A stretch of DNA of 64,000 nucleotides, from NCBI GenBank assembly GCA_964538915.1, contig CAZIFB010000017.1, positions 1 through 64,000 on the forward strand, given 5' to 3'. The notes below the pieces were generated by a model. It was not told the origin of the DNA and did not search any database. It saw only the letters and a program-made list of their open reading frames with translations. This stretch comes from JAEUHQ01 sp964538915 (GTDB taxonomy: Bacteria > Planctomycetota > UBA1135 > UBA2386). The position numbers and the translations under genes are program-made. Positions 1 to 9,270 of this stretch are shown piece by piece; the first letter of the stretch is position 1; each line of letters starts with the position of its first letter.

Positions 1-1556
1 TCGAGGCGTCGCTGCGCCGCATCGCGCACTTCGACTACTGGTCCGAGACCGTGCGCCCGTCGATCCTCGTCACGAGCAAGGCGGACCTCGTCGGCTTCGG
101 CATGGGCGAACGCGTGCTCGTCGAAGTGTGCAGGCGCCTGCGCGACGGCCGCCCGATCACCGACTGCCGCGACCTGCGTGGCGTCGCGTACCTGCTCGGG
201 TCGAAGGAGACGCTGCCCGCGCACGAATGGCGCGACGCCGCGTGTGACAACGTCACCGCCGAGCTGCCGAGCTTCGAGGCCGTCGGCGCCGACAAGGTCG
301 CGTTCGCGAACGCCACGCGCCTCCTCCACCACGAGACGAACCCGAAGAACGGCCGCCGCCTCGTGCAGAAGCACGGCGATCGCCTGCTCGTCGTCAATCC
401 GCCCGCGCTGGCACTCGACGAACGCGAGATGGACCGCGTCTACGACCTGCCCTACACGCGGAAGCCCCACCCGCGCTACACGGCGCCGATCCCGGCGCAC
501 ACGATGATCAAGGACAGCGTGACGACGATGCGCGGCTGCTTCGGCGGCTGCACCTTCTGTTCGATCACGATGCACCAGGGCCGCGCGATCCAGAGCCGCA
601 GCGAGGCGTCGATCCTGAAGGAGGTGCGCACGATGACCGCCGACCCCGACTTCACGGGTGCGATCAGCGACGTCGGCGGCCCGACCGCGAACATGTACCG
701 GATGCGGTGCACGCGTCCCGAGATCGAAGCGAAGTGCCGCCGCCTGTCGTGCATCCACCCGACGGTGTGCAAGCTGCTCGGCACGGACCACGGCCCGACG
801 AAGCAGCTCCTGAAGAAGGTGCGCGAGACGCCCGGCGTCACCAGCGTGCGCGTCGCGAGCGGCATCCGCATGGACCTCGCGCGTTTCGACGACGAGTACC
901 TCGAGGACATGGCGCGCCACCACGTCGGCGGGCAACTGAAGGTCGCGCCGGAACACACCAGCGAGAAGGTGCTGTCGCTGATGAAGAAGCCGGCGACGAC
1001 GACGTTCGACGAGTTCGCCGAGAAGTTCGCGGCCGCGAGCGAGCGCGCGGGCAAGGAGCAGTACCTGATCCCCTACTTCATCGCGTCGCACCCGGGCTCG
1101 GGCGTGCACGAGATGATCGAACTCGCCGTGTTCCTGAAGCAGCGCGGCTACCGGCCGCGCCAGGTGCAGGACTTCATCCCGGCCCCGATGGACATCGCGA
1201 CGTGCATGTACTGGACCGGCCTCGACCCGATGACGATGCAGCCCGTCGAGACGGTGAAGAAGCTGAAGGACCGCGAAGTGCAGCGCGCACTGATGCAGTA
1301 CTTCAAGCCGGAGAACTGGTTCGTCGTGCACAAGGCGCTGCTCGACGCGGGCCGGAAGGACCTGATCGGCAGCGGGCCGCAGTGCCTGATCCCGGGCAAT
1401 CCGCCGAAGGCGGCGTTGCAGAAGCGGCGCGACGCGGCGAACGGGCGCAGCGACCGCCGCGGCGACCCGACGTTCGTGCATGCGAAGGATGCCGGGGTCC
1501 GTTCGCGCGGCGGCATGCCGTGCGCGCCCGACGACGACGACGAACGCGACGACTGA
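1..1556 (+). CDS. ygiQ: YgiQ family radical SAM protein (5' end off the window)
   Basis: The reading frame is already open at base 3, so the gene starts to the left of the window. The visible 517 codons hold the radical SAM cluster motif CFGGCTFC (Cys-x3-Cys-x2-Cys, about base 538-561), which binds the 4Fe-4S cluster that cleaves S-adenosylmethionine. Before it are family-typical stretches such as HFDYWSE and SKADLVGFGMGE; after it are GQLKVAPEHTS and FIPAPMDIATCMYWTGLDP. These match the YgiQ/UPF0313 family, whose physiological reaction is not settled. The tail after about base 1440 is charged and low in complexity. No neighbour on the left can be seen. Family assignment is secure; the biological role is not. 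Confidence 0.93.
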   Translation, partial: EASLRRIAHFDYWSETVRPSILVTSKADLVGFGMGERVLVEVCRRLRDGRPITDCRDLRGVAYLLGSKETLPAHEWRDAACDNVTAELPSFEAVGADKVAFANATRLLHHETNPKNGRRLVQKHGDRLLVVNPPALALDEREMDRVYDLPYTRKPHPRYTAPIPAHTMIKDSVTTMRGCFGGCTFCSITMHQGRAIQSRSEASILKEVRTMTADPDFTGAISDVGGPTANMYRMRCTRPEIEAKCRRLSCIHPTVCKLLGTDHGPTKQLLKKVRETPGVTSVRVASGIRMDLARFDDEYLEDMARHHVGGQLKVAPEHTSEKVLSLMKKPATTTFDEFAEKFAAASERAGKEQYLIPYFIASHPGSGVHEMIELAVFLKQRGYRPRQVQDFIPAPMDIATCMYWTGLDPMTMQPVETVKKLKDREVQRALMQYFKPENWFVVHKALLDAGRKDLIGSGPQCLIPGNPPKAALQKRRDAANGRSDRRGDPTFVHAKDAGVRSRGGMPCAPDDDDERDD

Positions 1557-1764
1557 TCACGTCGTGGCTGCCGGGCCGGACAAAGGCTCGTCGCCGATCC
1601 CGTGCCGGCGGCACGTCTCCGCCCACTCCGCCGCGCCGATGGTGCCCTCGGCGATCGCGGTCGTGAGCGCGAACGGACGGAGGCGCGGCGGCCGATTCGG
1701 CGTTTTTCGCGAACGGAACGCGGCGCGCGCTCGCTGCCCGGTGGACCCCGCGAACCTCCGGCAA

Positions 1765-2805
1765 ATGACCTCATTCCGCCTCCTGCTCCCCGCTCTCCTC
1801 TCGTCCGCCGTGCTCGCCCAGGGCCGGATCGTCGTCGCACACGACGAGTGGACGTTCACGGCGCAGGGCTTCCTCAGTGCGCCGAACGCAGCGCAGTTCG
1901 CGCAGAACGTCGCCGCGTGGTTCCACGGCGGACTGCCGGGCAACTTCCGCGCGTGGTCGTCCAACTTCGGCCTCACCGGTGCCCAGCTGTCGAGCGCGAT
2001 GACGGCCGCCGGCCACACCTGGACCGTGTCCACCACGGGCACGTTCGACCTGGCGACTCTGCAGCAGTACGACGGCGTGTTCGTGGTCGGCAGCCCGGTC
2101 GACGCCAACGTGCTGGCGCAGTACGTCGCGAGCGGCGGCAACGTCTACGTCGCCGCGGGAGCCTCTGCGTCGAATCCCGCCTCCCTGAACCCGTTCCTCC
2201 AGCAGTTCGGGCTGACGCTCGGCGTGCTGAACAACTTCACCGAAGCGTGGCCGATCAGCAGCCCGCATCCGCTCTTCAACGGGGTCGCTTCGCTCTACCA
2301 CTCGAACGGCAACTCGGTCGCGCTCACGGCGAATGCCGGCCCCGGCGCGCAGATCCTCGTCACCAAGAACGGTCTCGGCCTCTACGCGGTCTACGACGGC
2401 ACGGTCGGCGCGATGGCGAAGAACACCGCGCTCGGCGCCGGGTGCCACGGCCTCTCGCTCGCGGCGACCAGCCGCCCGTTGATCGGCCAGAACTGGAGTC
2501 TCAACTGCACCGGCATCGACACGACGTCGCTGTTCGGCATCGAGGTCTTCGGCACCAGCGATCCCGCGGCCGACGACCTCGCCGTGATCGGCATGCCCGG
2601 CTGCGGGTTGCGATCGGCGCTCGACGTACTGTTCGGCTTCGCGATCACCGGCTCGTCGCACGCGTTCTCGCTCACCCTCCCGCTCGACCCGTCGCTGCTC
2701 GGCACCGACTTCTTCGCGACGACCATCGTGTTCCCGAGCGGTCCGGTGAACCCGTTCGGGGCGATCACTTCGAACGGCATGCGCGGCCACATCGGCAACG
2801 TCTGA
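1765..2805 (+). CDS. Secreted protein: glutamine-amidotransferase-like fold plus conserved GCHG/NPFG C-terminal module
   Basis: A 346-residue protein starting with a clear Sec signal peptide (MTSFRLLLPALLSSAVLAQ), which fixes the start at 1765 although the frame is open further upstream. Residues 20-220 alternate strands and helices (for example QQYDGVFVVGSPVD and YVASGGNVYVAAG) in the manner of ThuA/DUF4350-like Rossmann domains; I see no catalytic triad. Residues 224-346 form a distinct module starting GAGCHG, then MPGC, DFFATTIV and VNPFG. The same module ends the secreted protein at 58441-60564 and is described under findings. There is no clear Shine-Dalgarno sequence. Export is well supported; the function is unknown. 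Confidence 0.8.
   Translation: MTSFRLLLPALLSSAVLAQGRIVVAHDEWTFTAQGFLSAPNAAQFAQNVAAWFHGGLPGNFRAWSSNFGLTGAQLSSAMTAAGHTWTVSTTGTFDLATLQQYDGVFVVGSPVDANVLAQYVASGGNVYVAAGASASNPASLNPFLQQFGLTLGVLNNFTEAWPISSPHPLFNGVASLYHSNGNSVALTANAGPGAQILVTKNGLGLYAVYDGTVGAMAKNTALGAGCHGLSLAATSRPLIGQNWSLNCTGIDTTSLFGIEVFGTSDPAADDLAVIGMPGCGLRSALDVLFGFAITGSSHAFSLTLPLDPSLLGTDFFATTIVFPSGPVNPFGAITSNGMRGHIGNV
2434..2802 (+). other. C-terminal GCHG...PGC...NPFG module, copy 1
   Basis: Codes for residues 224-346 of the secreted protein at 1765-2805. Anchor motifs in order are GAGCHGLS, GMPGC, DFFATTIV and GPVNPFG. The same anchors in the same order end the secreted protein at 58441-60564. The two shared Cys (in GCHG and PGC) may form a disulfide. 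The placement at the extreme C-terminus of two exported, otherwise unrelated proteins suggests a surface-anchoring or sorting module. Confidence 0.75.
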
Positions 2806-2877
2806 GGCGCCGCGCGGGCGGGTGGATGGCAGTCCCGACGCACTCGGCTCGCGAGTTGCCGGTGGCGCCGCCCGCCC

Positions 2878-4812
2878 ATGAGAGTGTCCTGCCCGCACAC
2901 CATCGCCGCATCGCTGTGCGCCCTGACTCCCGTCGCTGGACCTCTTCCGGCGCAGGAGATCTCGATCACGGACGAGCTGTTCCCGGGAGCGGTCGCCGGG
3001 GATCGTGGACCGCTGCTCACACGACTCGTCGACGACTTGAGCGGAGAGCCGCTCGACGGCGCCGAGGTGTTCCTGGTCGCCGAGCGCGAGACGCCGATCG
3101 GGGGCGAGTTCTGGTGGACGCACCGCGGCACCAGTGACGCCGAGGGCTTCGTTCGCATCGCCCGACCGAACGGCAATCGCGACTGGCACATCCTGGTCGT
3201 CGAGCACCCTCGCTGCGGCGTCGCAACGGCGAGGAACGCGCACGACCGGCTCGTTCGCCTCGGACGGGGGCAAGACGTTCCTCTGCGCATCGTCGACTGG
3301 CTCGGCCGCCCGGCCCCCGCGGCGAAGGTCGGGTTCTGCGGATCGTGCGGCCACGGGCCCGACCTGGTGTCCGCCACCGCGGACCATGCAGGGTTCGCGG
3401 TGCTGCGAGGCGTCGACGTTCACCAGGACTTCGGCGACCTCTATGTGCAGCACCCCGGCCTGCACCTGTACCGGCGCGACATCGATTGGCGGCCCGGCGA
3501 TCCGCCGGCGCTGGTGCGTTGCAGCCATGGACCGACGCAGAGCGGACGAGTGCTCGACCACCTCGGGCGCCCTGTGGCCGGTGCATTCGTCGGCCAGGGC
3601 AATTGCCATCGTGGGCCGTGGGCGAGAACCGGCGACGACGGTGCCTTCACGATCCTCGGCGGTCTCGAGCGCGATCGACCGGACCGGGTCGTGCTGCCCG
3701 GCGGGCGCTCGATCTGGTTCCCGGACAACACCGGCATCGGCGTCACGCTGCGCCTGCCCGACCTCGCCGACGACCGCGCGTACCAGGGTCCCGTCGAAGA
3801 ACCGGCGACCACGGCACCGGAGAACGCCGCCCCCGAGATCGTCCGACGCCGGATCGTCGTCGACGATGCTCCGGCCCCGCCACATGAACTGCGGGCCTGG
3901 TGGCCGGGCCGGGAGAAGGGACTGCGCGACGAGACCGACGACGGCCTGGCACTGCCCTCGCGCACAGCGTTCGTGCTGACGGTGTCGATCGGTCCGGCCG
4001 GAGCACGACAACATCGTGACGTCCCGTTCCCCGCGGGCTCTCCCGACGAGGGTCCGGTGCACGTGCGGTGGCTACCGGCTCCGTGCGTGACCGGAACCTG
4101 CGTCGACAGCGAGGGCCGACCGCGCGCGGGCCGCGTGCGGTGGCAGGGCGATGCAGGCGAAGGAATCGCGACGAGCGACACCGGCGAGTTCATCCTGCCG
4201 GCATCGCGGAGCACCACCGGCATCGAGGGATGGAACGCGATCGAACTGCGTCCCGACGACGCATCGTCGTGGACGCGCCAGCCGGTACGCCTCGACGGCG
4301 CCGGCTCCCCAGACGTCGAACTCGGCCGCATCGACATCGTGTCGTCGCCGTTCGTGCTCGTTGCCGCCGACGGTACTTCGCTGGCCAACGCACGCGCAGG
4401 ATTCGCCCGCGCCGGTTGGACGGCCCCAGGTCGCACGTTCGCGTTGCCGCTGAGCGACGATGGACGCTGCCTCGGCGGCGCCGTGCAGGCCGGCGACACG
4501 ATCGTGATCGAACGGGAGGACCACGTGCCGTTCCGCAGCGTGTTGCGGGGCCCCGGACCGTGGCGCATCGAAGTTCCGAACGGTCGAGTCGCGCTGGAGA
4601 TCGTCGACGCCACGGGAGAACCGGTCACCGCCACCGTCCTGATGGACGACCATGTCACGGTTGCCAAGAACGGCCGTGTGACGCTGCGCGGCGTGCGACC
4701 TGGCACGCATCGGCTCTACGTGGGCGCCCCGGGACACCGTTCGGCCATCGTCGTCATGGAGAGTTCGACGGTCGATCCCGTGCCCCTCCGAGTCGCCCTG
4801 CCCCACCGCTGA
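2878..4812 (+). CDS. Secreted carboxypeptidase-regulatory-like domain protein
   Basis: A 644-residue protein with an N-terminal signal sequence ending near PLPAQ (residues 1-25). The body is a run of beta-rich segments of the carboxypeptidase regulatory-like / transthyretin-like type: a phrase such as LGRPVAGAFVG, EGRPRAGRV or GEPVTATVL (a polar turn, then a variable or added attribute), followed by a G-rich strand and an R/P-G-x-H/Y end. Repeats of this kind occur around residues 48-110, 135-185, 215-260, 395-460 and 565-640. No catalytic residues are recognisable. It resembles the repeats in the larger protein at 26800-29691. Likely an extracellular or periplasmic scaffold or adhesin; the function is not known. 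Confidence 0.75.
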   Translation: MRVSCPHTIAASLCALTPVAGPLPAQEISITDELFPGAVAGDRGPLLTRLVDDLSGEPLDGAEVFLVAERETPIGGEFWWTHRGTSDAEGFVRIARPNGNRDWHILVVEHPRCGVATARNAHDRLVRLGRGQDVPLRIVDWLGRPAPAAKVGFCGSCGHGPDLVSATADHAGFAVLRGVDVHQDFGDLYVQHPGLHLYRRDIDWRPGDPPALVRCSHGPTQSGRVLDHLGRPVAGAFVGQGNCHRGPWARTGDDGAFTILGGLERDRPDRVVLPGGRSIWFPDNTGIGVTLRLPDLADDRAYQGPVEEPATTAPENAAPEIVRRRIVVDDAPAPPHELRAWWPGREKGLRDETDDGLALPSRTAFVLTVSIGPAGARQHRDVPFPAGSPDEGPVHVRWLPAPCVTGTCVDSEGRPRAGRVRWQGDAGEGIATSDTGEFILPASRSTTGIEGWNAIELRPDDASSWTRQPVRLDGAGSPDVELGRIDIVSSPFVLVAADGTSLANARAGFARAGWTAPGRTFALPLSDDGRCLGGAVQAGDTIVIEREDHVPFRSVLRGPGPWRIEVPNGRVALEIVDATGEPVTATVLMDDHVTVAKNGRVTLRGVRPGTHRLYVGAPGHRSAIVVMESSTVDPVPLRVALPHR

Positions 4813-4887
4813 CGCGATCGCTGCGCGAGTCGGGCACGGCCCCTCGCACCGCCGCACACGAGCCCGGTGGGCACTCCCCCGCCGCGC

Positions 4888-4895
4888 GCTAGACT
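4888..4895 (+). promoter_or_regulatory. Candidate -10 element GCTAGACT upstream of the esterase gene
   Basis: TAGACT (4890-4895) fits TANNNT and shares the GCTA context seen before other genes here. It lies 15 bases before the ATG at 4911, so a transcript would have only a very short leader with no Shine-Dalgarno sequence. No good -35 is visible. Confidence 0.45.
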
Positions 4896-4910
4896 CCGCG
4901 CCTCTCTCGG

Positions 4911-5792
4911 ATGGCCTGCCGCATCGCGCACGACGTACCTTCGGAACTGCAGGCGCTCGCGCCGAGGCCCGAACTGCACGCACTCGGCATGCCGCGCAAC
5001 GGTCGCGGCGAGATCGACGACGTGCTGCTCGACTGCACACGGCTGCCAGGGATGCGCATGCTGCGGATCTACGTCCCGGCCACCGAACTGCGCGGACGAC
5101 GTCCTCTGCCGGTCGTTCTGGTGAACGACGGCCACAAGGCGTTCGAACCGTCGAACCACCGCACGGTGCCGGCGTGGCAGCAGTCGGGCACGCTGCAGTT
5201 GCACCGCGTCATGGACGGCCTGCTGTGCGAACACGCCGTGCGCCCCGCGATCGTCGTCGCGATCGCGACGCATGCGGGATCCCGCGCGGACCAGTACGTG
5301 CCCGTGCGTGCGCGCTTCGGCGGTTCGGAATTCGGCGGCTTCGGCGAGGCCTACCTCGACCTGCTCGAACACGAAGTGCTGCCCGCCGTCGAAGCCCGGC
5401 TTCGCGGCATCACCGTGTCGCGCGCCGCAGCGGACCGCGTTCTGCTCGGTTCGTCGATCGGCGGCGTGTCCGCTCTCTTCGGCGCGATCACGAGACCCGA
5501 CGTCTTCGGCGGCGCGATCGCGTTGTCGCCGTCGGCGTGGGTCGACGACGGGTTCCTCCTGCGCACCGCGCGTTCCGCGGGCCCGTTGCGCGCGCGCATC
5601 GGCGCCGACATCGGCAACGGCGAACGCGCTCCGATCCGCGAACACTGCCACCGACTGTTCGAAGTGCTCGAAGCACACGGAGAAGGGCGTGTGCTCGCGA
5701 ACGAAGTCACCGGGATCCACAACGAGGACAGCTGGCGACAGCGTCTGCCGCGCCTCCTGCAGCACGTGCTCGGCAGCGGCGCCGAAGCGTGA
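4911..5792 (+). CDS. Alpha/beta hydrolase, esterase (Esterase_phd/PF00756-like)
   Basis: A 293-residue protein without a signal peptide, so probably cytoplasmic. The nucleophile elbow G-S-S-I-G is at residues 180-184, giving Ser182 as the likely nucleophile. His270 in GIHNEDSW is a good candidate for the catalytic His. The segment RPLPVVLVNDGHKAF near residue 67 is the typical oxyanion-side strand of the putative-esterase family (enterochelin esterase, antigen 85, S-formylglutathione hydrolase relatives). The ATG at 4911 follows a TAGACT hexamer closely and has no Shine-Dalgarno sequence. The substrate cannot be read from the sequence. Confidence 0.82.
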   Translation: MACRIAHDVPSELQALAPRPELHALGMPRNGRGEIDDVLLDCTRLPGMRMLRIYVPATELRGRRPLPVVLVNDGHKAFEPSNHRTVPAWQQSGTLQLHRVMDGLLCEHAVRPAIVVAIATHAGSRADQYVPVRARFGGSEFGGFGEAYLDLLEHEVLPAVEARLRGITVSRAAADRVLLGSSIGGVSALFGAITRPDVFGGAIALSPSAWVDDGFLLRTARSAGPLRARIGADIGNGERAPIREHCHRLFEVLEAHGEGRVLANEVTGIHNEDSWRQRLPRLLQHVLGSGAEA

Positions 5793-5868
5793 CTCGGAAG
5801 GCGCCGGAATGCGTTCTGCGGCGCGCGAACGGTCAAGCCGCTCGGGGGGAGCCGTCGATGGCACGGGC

Positions 5869-6591
5869 ATGACGACCCTCACCCCACTCTCCTCGATCCG
5901 TCCCCTGCTTCGCACGCGGCCGACCGTCGACGTGGCGCGTCTCCTGCACCCCGTCAGTCCCTACCAGGGCTTCGACGCGAGCAAGTGGCGGTTCGACCCG
6001 CAGGGCTGGAACGGCAATTCCCCTCTCTTCACGCAACTCGTCCAGGAAGTGCGGCCGGAGATCGCGATCGAAGTCGGTTCCTGGAAGGGCCAGTCCGCGA
6101 TCCACCTCGCGAGCCGGATCGCCCAGCAGCGCAGCGACGCGCAGCTCGTCTGCGTCGACACGTGGCTCGGTTCGTTCGACTGGTGGCTGAACCCGTCGGC
6201 GCCTCCGCTCACCGACCTCGCGCCGAAGAACGGCTACCCGACGCTGTACTACCAGTTCCTCGCGAACATCGTCCACGCTGGTCTGCAGGACTTCGTGGTG
6301 CCGTTCCCGGCGACCTCGACCATCGCGGCCCGCGTGATGATCGCGCGCAACGTGCGCGCGGAACTCATCTACGTCGACGCGAGCCACCAGGAAAACGACG
6401 TCTACACGGACCTCGCGTACTGGTGGCACGTCCTGCGCGACGGCGGCGTCATGTTCGGCGACGACTATCGCTCCGACTTCTATCCGGGTGTCGTGCGCGC
6501 CGTCACCGCGTTCGCGGCCGAGCAGGGCCTGCAGCACGAGGTGGTCGACGGCCAGTTCTGGGTGCTGCGCAAGCCGGCCAGCAGCAGCTGA
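5869..6591 (+). CDS. Class I SAM-dependent methyltransferase (Methyltransf_24-like)
   Basis: About 240 residues. Motif I is IAIEVGSWKGQSAIHLA (about residues 64-80), followed by the acidic strand end LVCVDTWLGS and the later AELIYVDASHQENDVYTDL and GGVMFGDDY, where Asp residues are typical of the metal-assisted class I methyltransferases related to cephalosporin hydroxylase/TylF. I chose the ATG at 5869; an in-frame ATG at 5809 would add 20 low-complexity residues. The gene follows the esterase by about 75 bases and is convergent with mntP, with only 9 bases between the stops. The target is unknown; a sugar or small hydroxylated molecule would fit the family. Confidence 0.75.
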   Translation: MTTLTPLSSIRPLLRTRPTVDVARLLHPVSPYQGFDASKWRFDPQGWNGNSPLFTQLVQEVRPEIAIEVGSWKGQSAIHLASRIAQQRSDAQLVCVDTWLGSFDWWLNPSAPPLTDLAPKNGYPTLYYQFLANIVHAGLQDFVVPFPATSTIAARVMIARNVRAELIYVDASHQENDVYTDLAYWWHVLRDGGVMFGDDYRSDFYPGVVRAVTAFAAEQGLQHEVVDGQFWVLRKPASSS

Positions 6592-6600
6592 CCGTGTGAG

Positions 6601-7167
6601 TCAGGCGAAGGCGCCGTGTTCGAAAAGGATGCGGACGCCGATCGCGACGAGCACCACGCCGCCGAGGATCTCCGCCTTGCCGCCGAGCGCCGTGCCGACG
6701 GCCCGCCCGAGGTAGACGCCGCTCGCCGACAGCACGAACGTCACGACGCCGATCACGCCCGCCGCGACGAGCGGTGTGACCTCCATCGTGGGAAGCGCGA
6801 ACCCGGCGGCAACGGCATCGATGCTGGTCGCGACCGCGAGCGCCGCGAGCGCCCAGCCGGTGGCCGGCGCGTCACACCCCGCCTCGGGTGAAAGCCCATC
6901 GCGGATCAGCTTGCCACCGAGCAGCGCGAGGATGCCGAACGCGATCCAGTGGTCGATGGCCGCGATCACGCCTGCACACGCAGCGCCGAGCGCCCAGCCC
7001 AGCAGCGGCGCGATCGCCTGCGCCGAGCCGAACGCCGCGCCGATCGTGAGCGCGCGCGCGTGGTGGCCTTGCCGTGCGCCGGTGCCCTGACACAACGCCG
7101 CGGCGAACGCATCGGCGGCGAGTGCGAGGCCCAGCGCACCGGCGGGCAGCAGCGTGGTCCAGTTCAT
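6601..7167 (-). CDS. mntP: Putative manganese efflux pump MntP
   Basis: 188 residues, the usual size of MntP, with six predicted membrane helices. The two family-defining intramembrane motifs are present: LAADAFAAAL with Asp19 and ATSIDAVAAG with Asp117, the acidic pair expected to bind Mn(II) as it crosses the inner membrane. GGKLIRDGL and GRAVGTALGGKAEILGG match the loop and helix pattern of the family. The ATG at 7167 gives the standard MntP length. It is a single gene, convergent with the methyltransferase upstream and divergent from the glycosyltransferase. I saw no yybP-ykoY manganese riboswitch in the 100-base upstream gap. Confidence 0.88.
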   Translation of the reverse strand: MNWTTLLPAGALGLALAADAFAAALCQGTGARQGHHARALTIGAAFGSAQAIAPLLGWALGAACAGVIAAIDHWIAFGILALLGGKLIRDGLSPEAGCDAPATGWALAALAVATSIDAVAAGFALPTMEVTPLVAAGVIGVVTFVLSASGVYLGRAVGTALGGKAEILGGVVLVAIGVRILFEHGAFA

Positions 7168-7268
7168 GCGATGCCGTGCACGATCGCGCCTCGCAAAACG
7201 ACCGTCAACGCCGCGTGAGCCGCAGCGAGGCCTCGGCACCGCCCAATGGCCATCGCAGCTCCGTTTGC

Positions 7269-8741
7269 ATGCCACGATCCGAGCGTCAGAATCCCGGCGT
7301 GCTCGGCCCGGCCCGCACGTGGCTCCGTTCCCTCGCCGGCGAAGGCCCCGCCTGGTCGCTCCGCGCATGGCTCGCCGCCGGACTGCTGCTGCACATCCCC
7401 GCGGCCCTGTTCGCGGACGGCTACGACTTCGCCGACCAACAGTTCCAGTACGTGGATCCCGCGTGGCACCTCGCCACGGGCGGCGCCTGGCATCGCACCT
7501 GGGAATGGATCGACGGTGTGCGGAGCCTCGTCTACCCGGGCCTGCTCGCGCCGGTCTTCCGCGCACTCACCGCGATCGGCCTCGACGACCCGATGTGGAC
7601 GATGCGTGCCGTCCGGGCGGTCCACTCGCTCAGCGCGCTGCTGCCGCTCTGGCTCTTCTGGAAGTTCGTCGTGGAGTGGCGCGCGCTCGCGGCGCCGCGA
7701 ATCGCGCTCCTGCTCTTCGCCCTGTCCGGGCTGTCGATCAGTTCCCATGCGCAACCATCCGGGCCGGCCTTCGCGGCGACGATGGCGGTCGCCGCCGCCC
7801 TCGCGATGCACGGCCCGCGCGGCTACCCGGCACTCGGCGGTCTCTGTCTCGGTCTCGCCTTCTGCGGGCGAGCCCAGGAAGCGATCTTCGGGCCAGCGAT
7901 GCTCGGCGTGCTGCTGTGGCAGCGCCGCTTCGCCGGCGCGGCGTGGTTCGCACTCGGCTGCCTGCCCGGCATCGCGCTGCAAGGACTCGTCGACCTCGCG
8001 ACGTCCGGACGGTTCCTGGGGACCGTGTTCGCCTACGTGGAAACGAACGTGAACGGCGCCGCCGCGAAGTGGCGACTGCAATCGTGGTGGTTCTATCTCG
8101 GCGCGGGAGTCCTGCCGATCGCCATGCTCGTGCCGCCGTTCTTCCGCACCGCGACGGCACGCCTGCTCGAGGGAGCCCGCCTGCTGCCGGGCGCTTTCGC
8201 CGCCGCGTTGCTGCACCTCGCCGTGCACAGCTGCATCGCGCGCAAGTCGCTGCGCTTCGAACTCGGCGCATTCACGATGCTGCTCGCGGTGGTCGCGGTC
8301 GGGCTGGCAACGGCGCGGCCGGCGCAGTCGCCGCGCAAGGCGATCTGGCATCGGCGCGCGCTGCTCGTCGTGCACGGGGCGCTGTTCGTGCACGCGTCGT
8401 TCTGGTTCGGCAACGCCGGCGGAGTGCGCATGGCTTGCTGGCTCCACGAACACGGCGCCAACAACGGGACGATCGTCGCCGTCGACGGCGACGGGACCTC
8501 GATGGGTGGCTTCTTCTACCTGCGCCCCGAGACCGATCGGGTGGTTCCCGTCGCCAGGGAGAACCTCGCCGCCCGACTCGCGAGCGATCCGCCGCGCGCC
8601 GGCGATCTCGTCGTCTCGTCGCGCAATCCGCTCGACCTGCCGTCACTCGCGCCGGGCATCGAATGGGCCCCCGCACTGCGGTTCGACGGCATGTTCGGGC
8701 TCCGCGACGGAGAACGGCGTTTCGTCTACCGCGTGCGGTGA
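7269..8741 (+). CDS. Integral-membrane glycosyltransferase, GT22/ALG9-like
   Basis: 490 residues with about ten hydrophobic membrane segments. Near the N-terminus, FADQQFQYVDPAWHLATG followed by HRTWEWIDGVRSLVYPG mirrors the first-loop signature of GT22 mannosyltransferases (family form HPDE-x-FQ-x-x-EPAH..., then TWEW...RSWLYP). The usual HPDE is replaced here by ADQQ, so the catalytic acid position is altered. Such enzymes use polyprenol-phosphate sugars in the membrane to decorate lipids or proteins. The start at 7269 is the ATG nearest the first helix; no Shine-Dalgarno sequence is seen. It is convergent with the thioredoxin gene with 15 bases between. Fold assignment is good; donor and acceptor are unknown. 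Confidence 0.7.
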   Translation: MPRSERQNPGVLGPARTWLRSLAGEGPAWSLRAWLAAGLLLHIPAALFADGYDFADQQFQYVDPAWHLATGGAWHRTWEWIDGVRSLVYPGLLAPVFRALTAIGLDDPMWTMRAVRAVHSLSALLPLWLFWKFVVEWRALAAPRIALLLFALSGLSISSHAQPSGPAFAATMAVAAALAMHGPRGYPALGGLCLGLAFCGRAQEAIFGPAMLGVLLWQRRFAGAAWFALGCLPGIALQGLVDLATSGRFLGTVFAYVETNVNGAAAKWRLQSWWFYLGAGVLPIAMLVPPFFRTATARLLEGARLLPGAFAAALLHLAVHSCIARKSLRFELGAFTMLLAVVAVGLATARPAQSPRKAIWHRRALLVVHGALFVHASFWFGNAGGVRMACWLHEHGANNGTIVAVDGDGTSMGGFFYLRPETDRVVPVARENLAARLASDPPRAGDLVVSSRNPLDLPSLAPGIEWAPALRFDGMFGLRDGERRFVYRVR

Positions 8742-8756
8742 AAGGGCGCCGTCGGT

Positions 8757-9185
8757 CTACCCGCCGCTCGTGACCCAGCGCACGAGCGCCGCCTTGGGCA
8801 TCGCTCCGCTCTGACGCCGTACTTCGCGACCGCCCTGCAGCAGGACGAGCGTCGGGATCGCCTGCACCGCGAAGCGCTCGGCGACCTGCGGTGCGGCTTC
8901 GGTGTCCACCTTGGCGAAGACCACGCGACCGGCGAGTTCCTGCGCCGCGTCGGCGAAGTGCGGCGCCATCTGTCGGCACGGCCCGCACCAGGCCGCCCAG
9001 AAGTCGACGACGACGGGCACCGTGGTCTTGCCGACGACGCGGTCGAACGACGACGCGTCCAGGTCGACCGTGTCGCCGAGCAGGCCGCTCTCACAGGACG
9101 AACACTTGGGTCCGTCGCCGAGCCGAGAGGCGGGAATGCGATTCAGCGCGGTGCAGGACGGGCAGGGGAGGACGATCGACTCCAT
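8757..9185 (-). CDS. trxC: Thioredoxin with N-terminal zinc ribbon (thioredoxin 2 type)
   Basis: 142 residues. The N-terminus carries CPSC and CSSC pairs (about residues 8-31), the zinc-binding ribbon that distinguishes TrxC from ordinary thioredoxin. The thioredoxin fold follows, with the redox centre DFWAAWCGPCRQMAP near residue 70 and the conserved cis-Pro in VQAIPTLVLLQGG. There is no signal peptide, so it is a cytoplasmic disulfide reductase, probably used in oxidative or heat stress as in other bacteria. A TAGCAT hexamer on this strand (9217 to 9212) lies 26 bases before the ATG and could be its -10 element. Confidence 0.9.
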   Translation of the reverse strand: MESIVLPCPSCTALNRIPASRLGDGPKCSSCESGLLGDTVDLDASSFDRVVGKTTVPVVVDFWAAWCGPCRQMAPHFADAAQELAGRVVFAKVDTEAAPQVAERFAVQAIPTLVLLQGGREVRRQSGAMPKAALVRWVTSGG

Positions 9186-9270
9186 GGCGGTGGCGGCGGG
9201 CGGCTTCGCTCATGCTACCTTCGCGGATGCCGGTGACGTCACGCAGCGCTCCTCGAGCAGCGCGCCACGA

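Noticed and set aside
1557..1680. Minus-strand peptide ending ALTTAIAEGTIGAAEW...GDEPLSG that looks protein-like
   Set aside because: It has no plausible start codon or upstream domain and is only about 40 residues; at most a decayed fragment.
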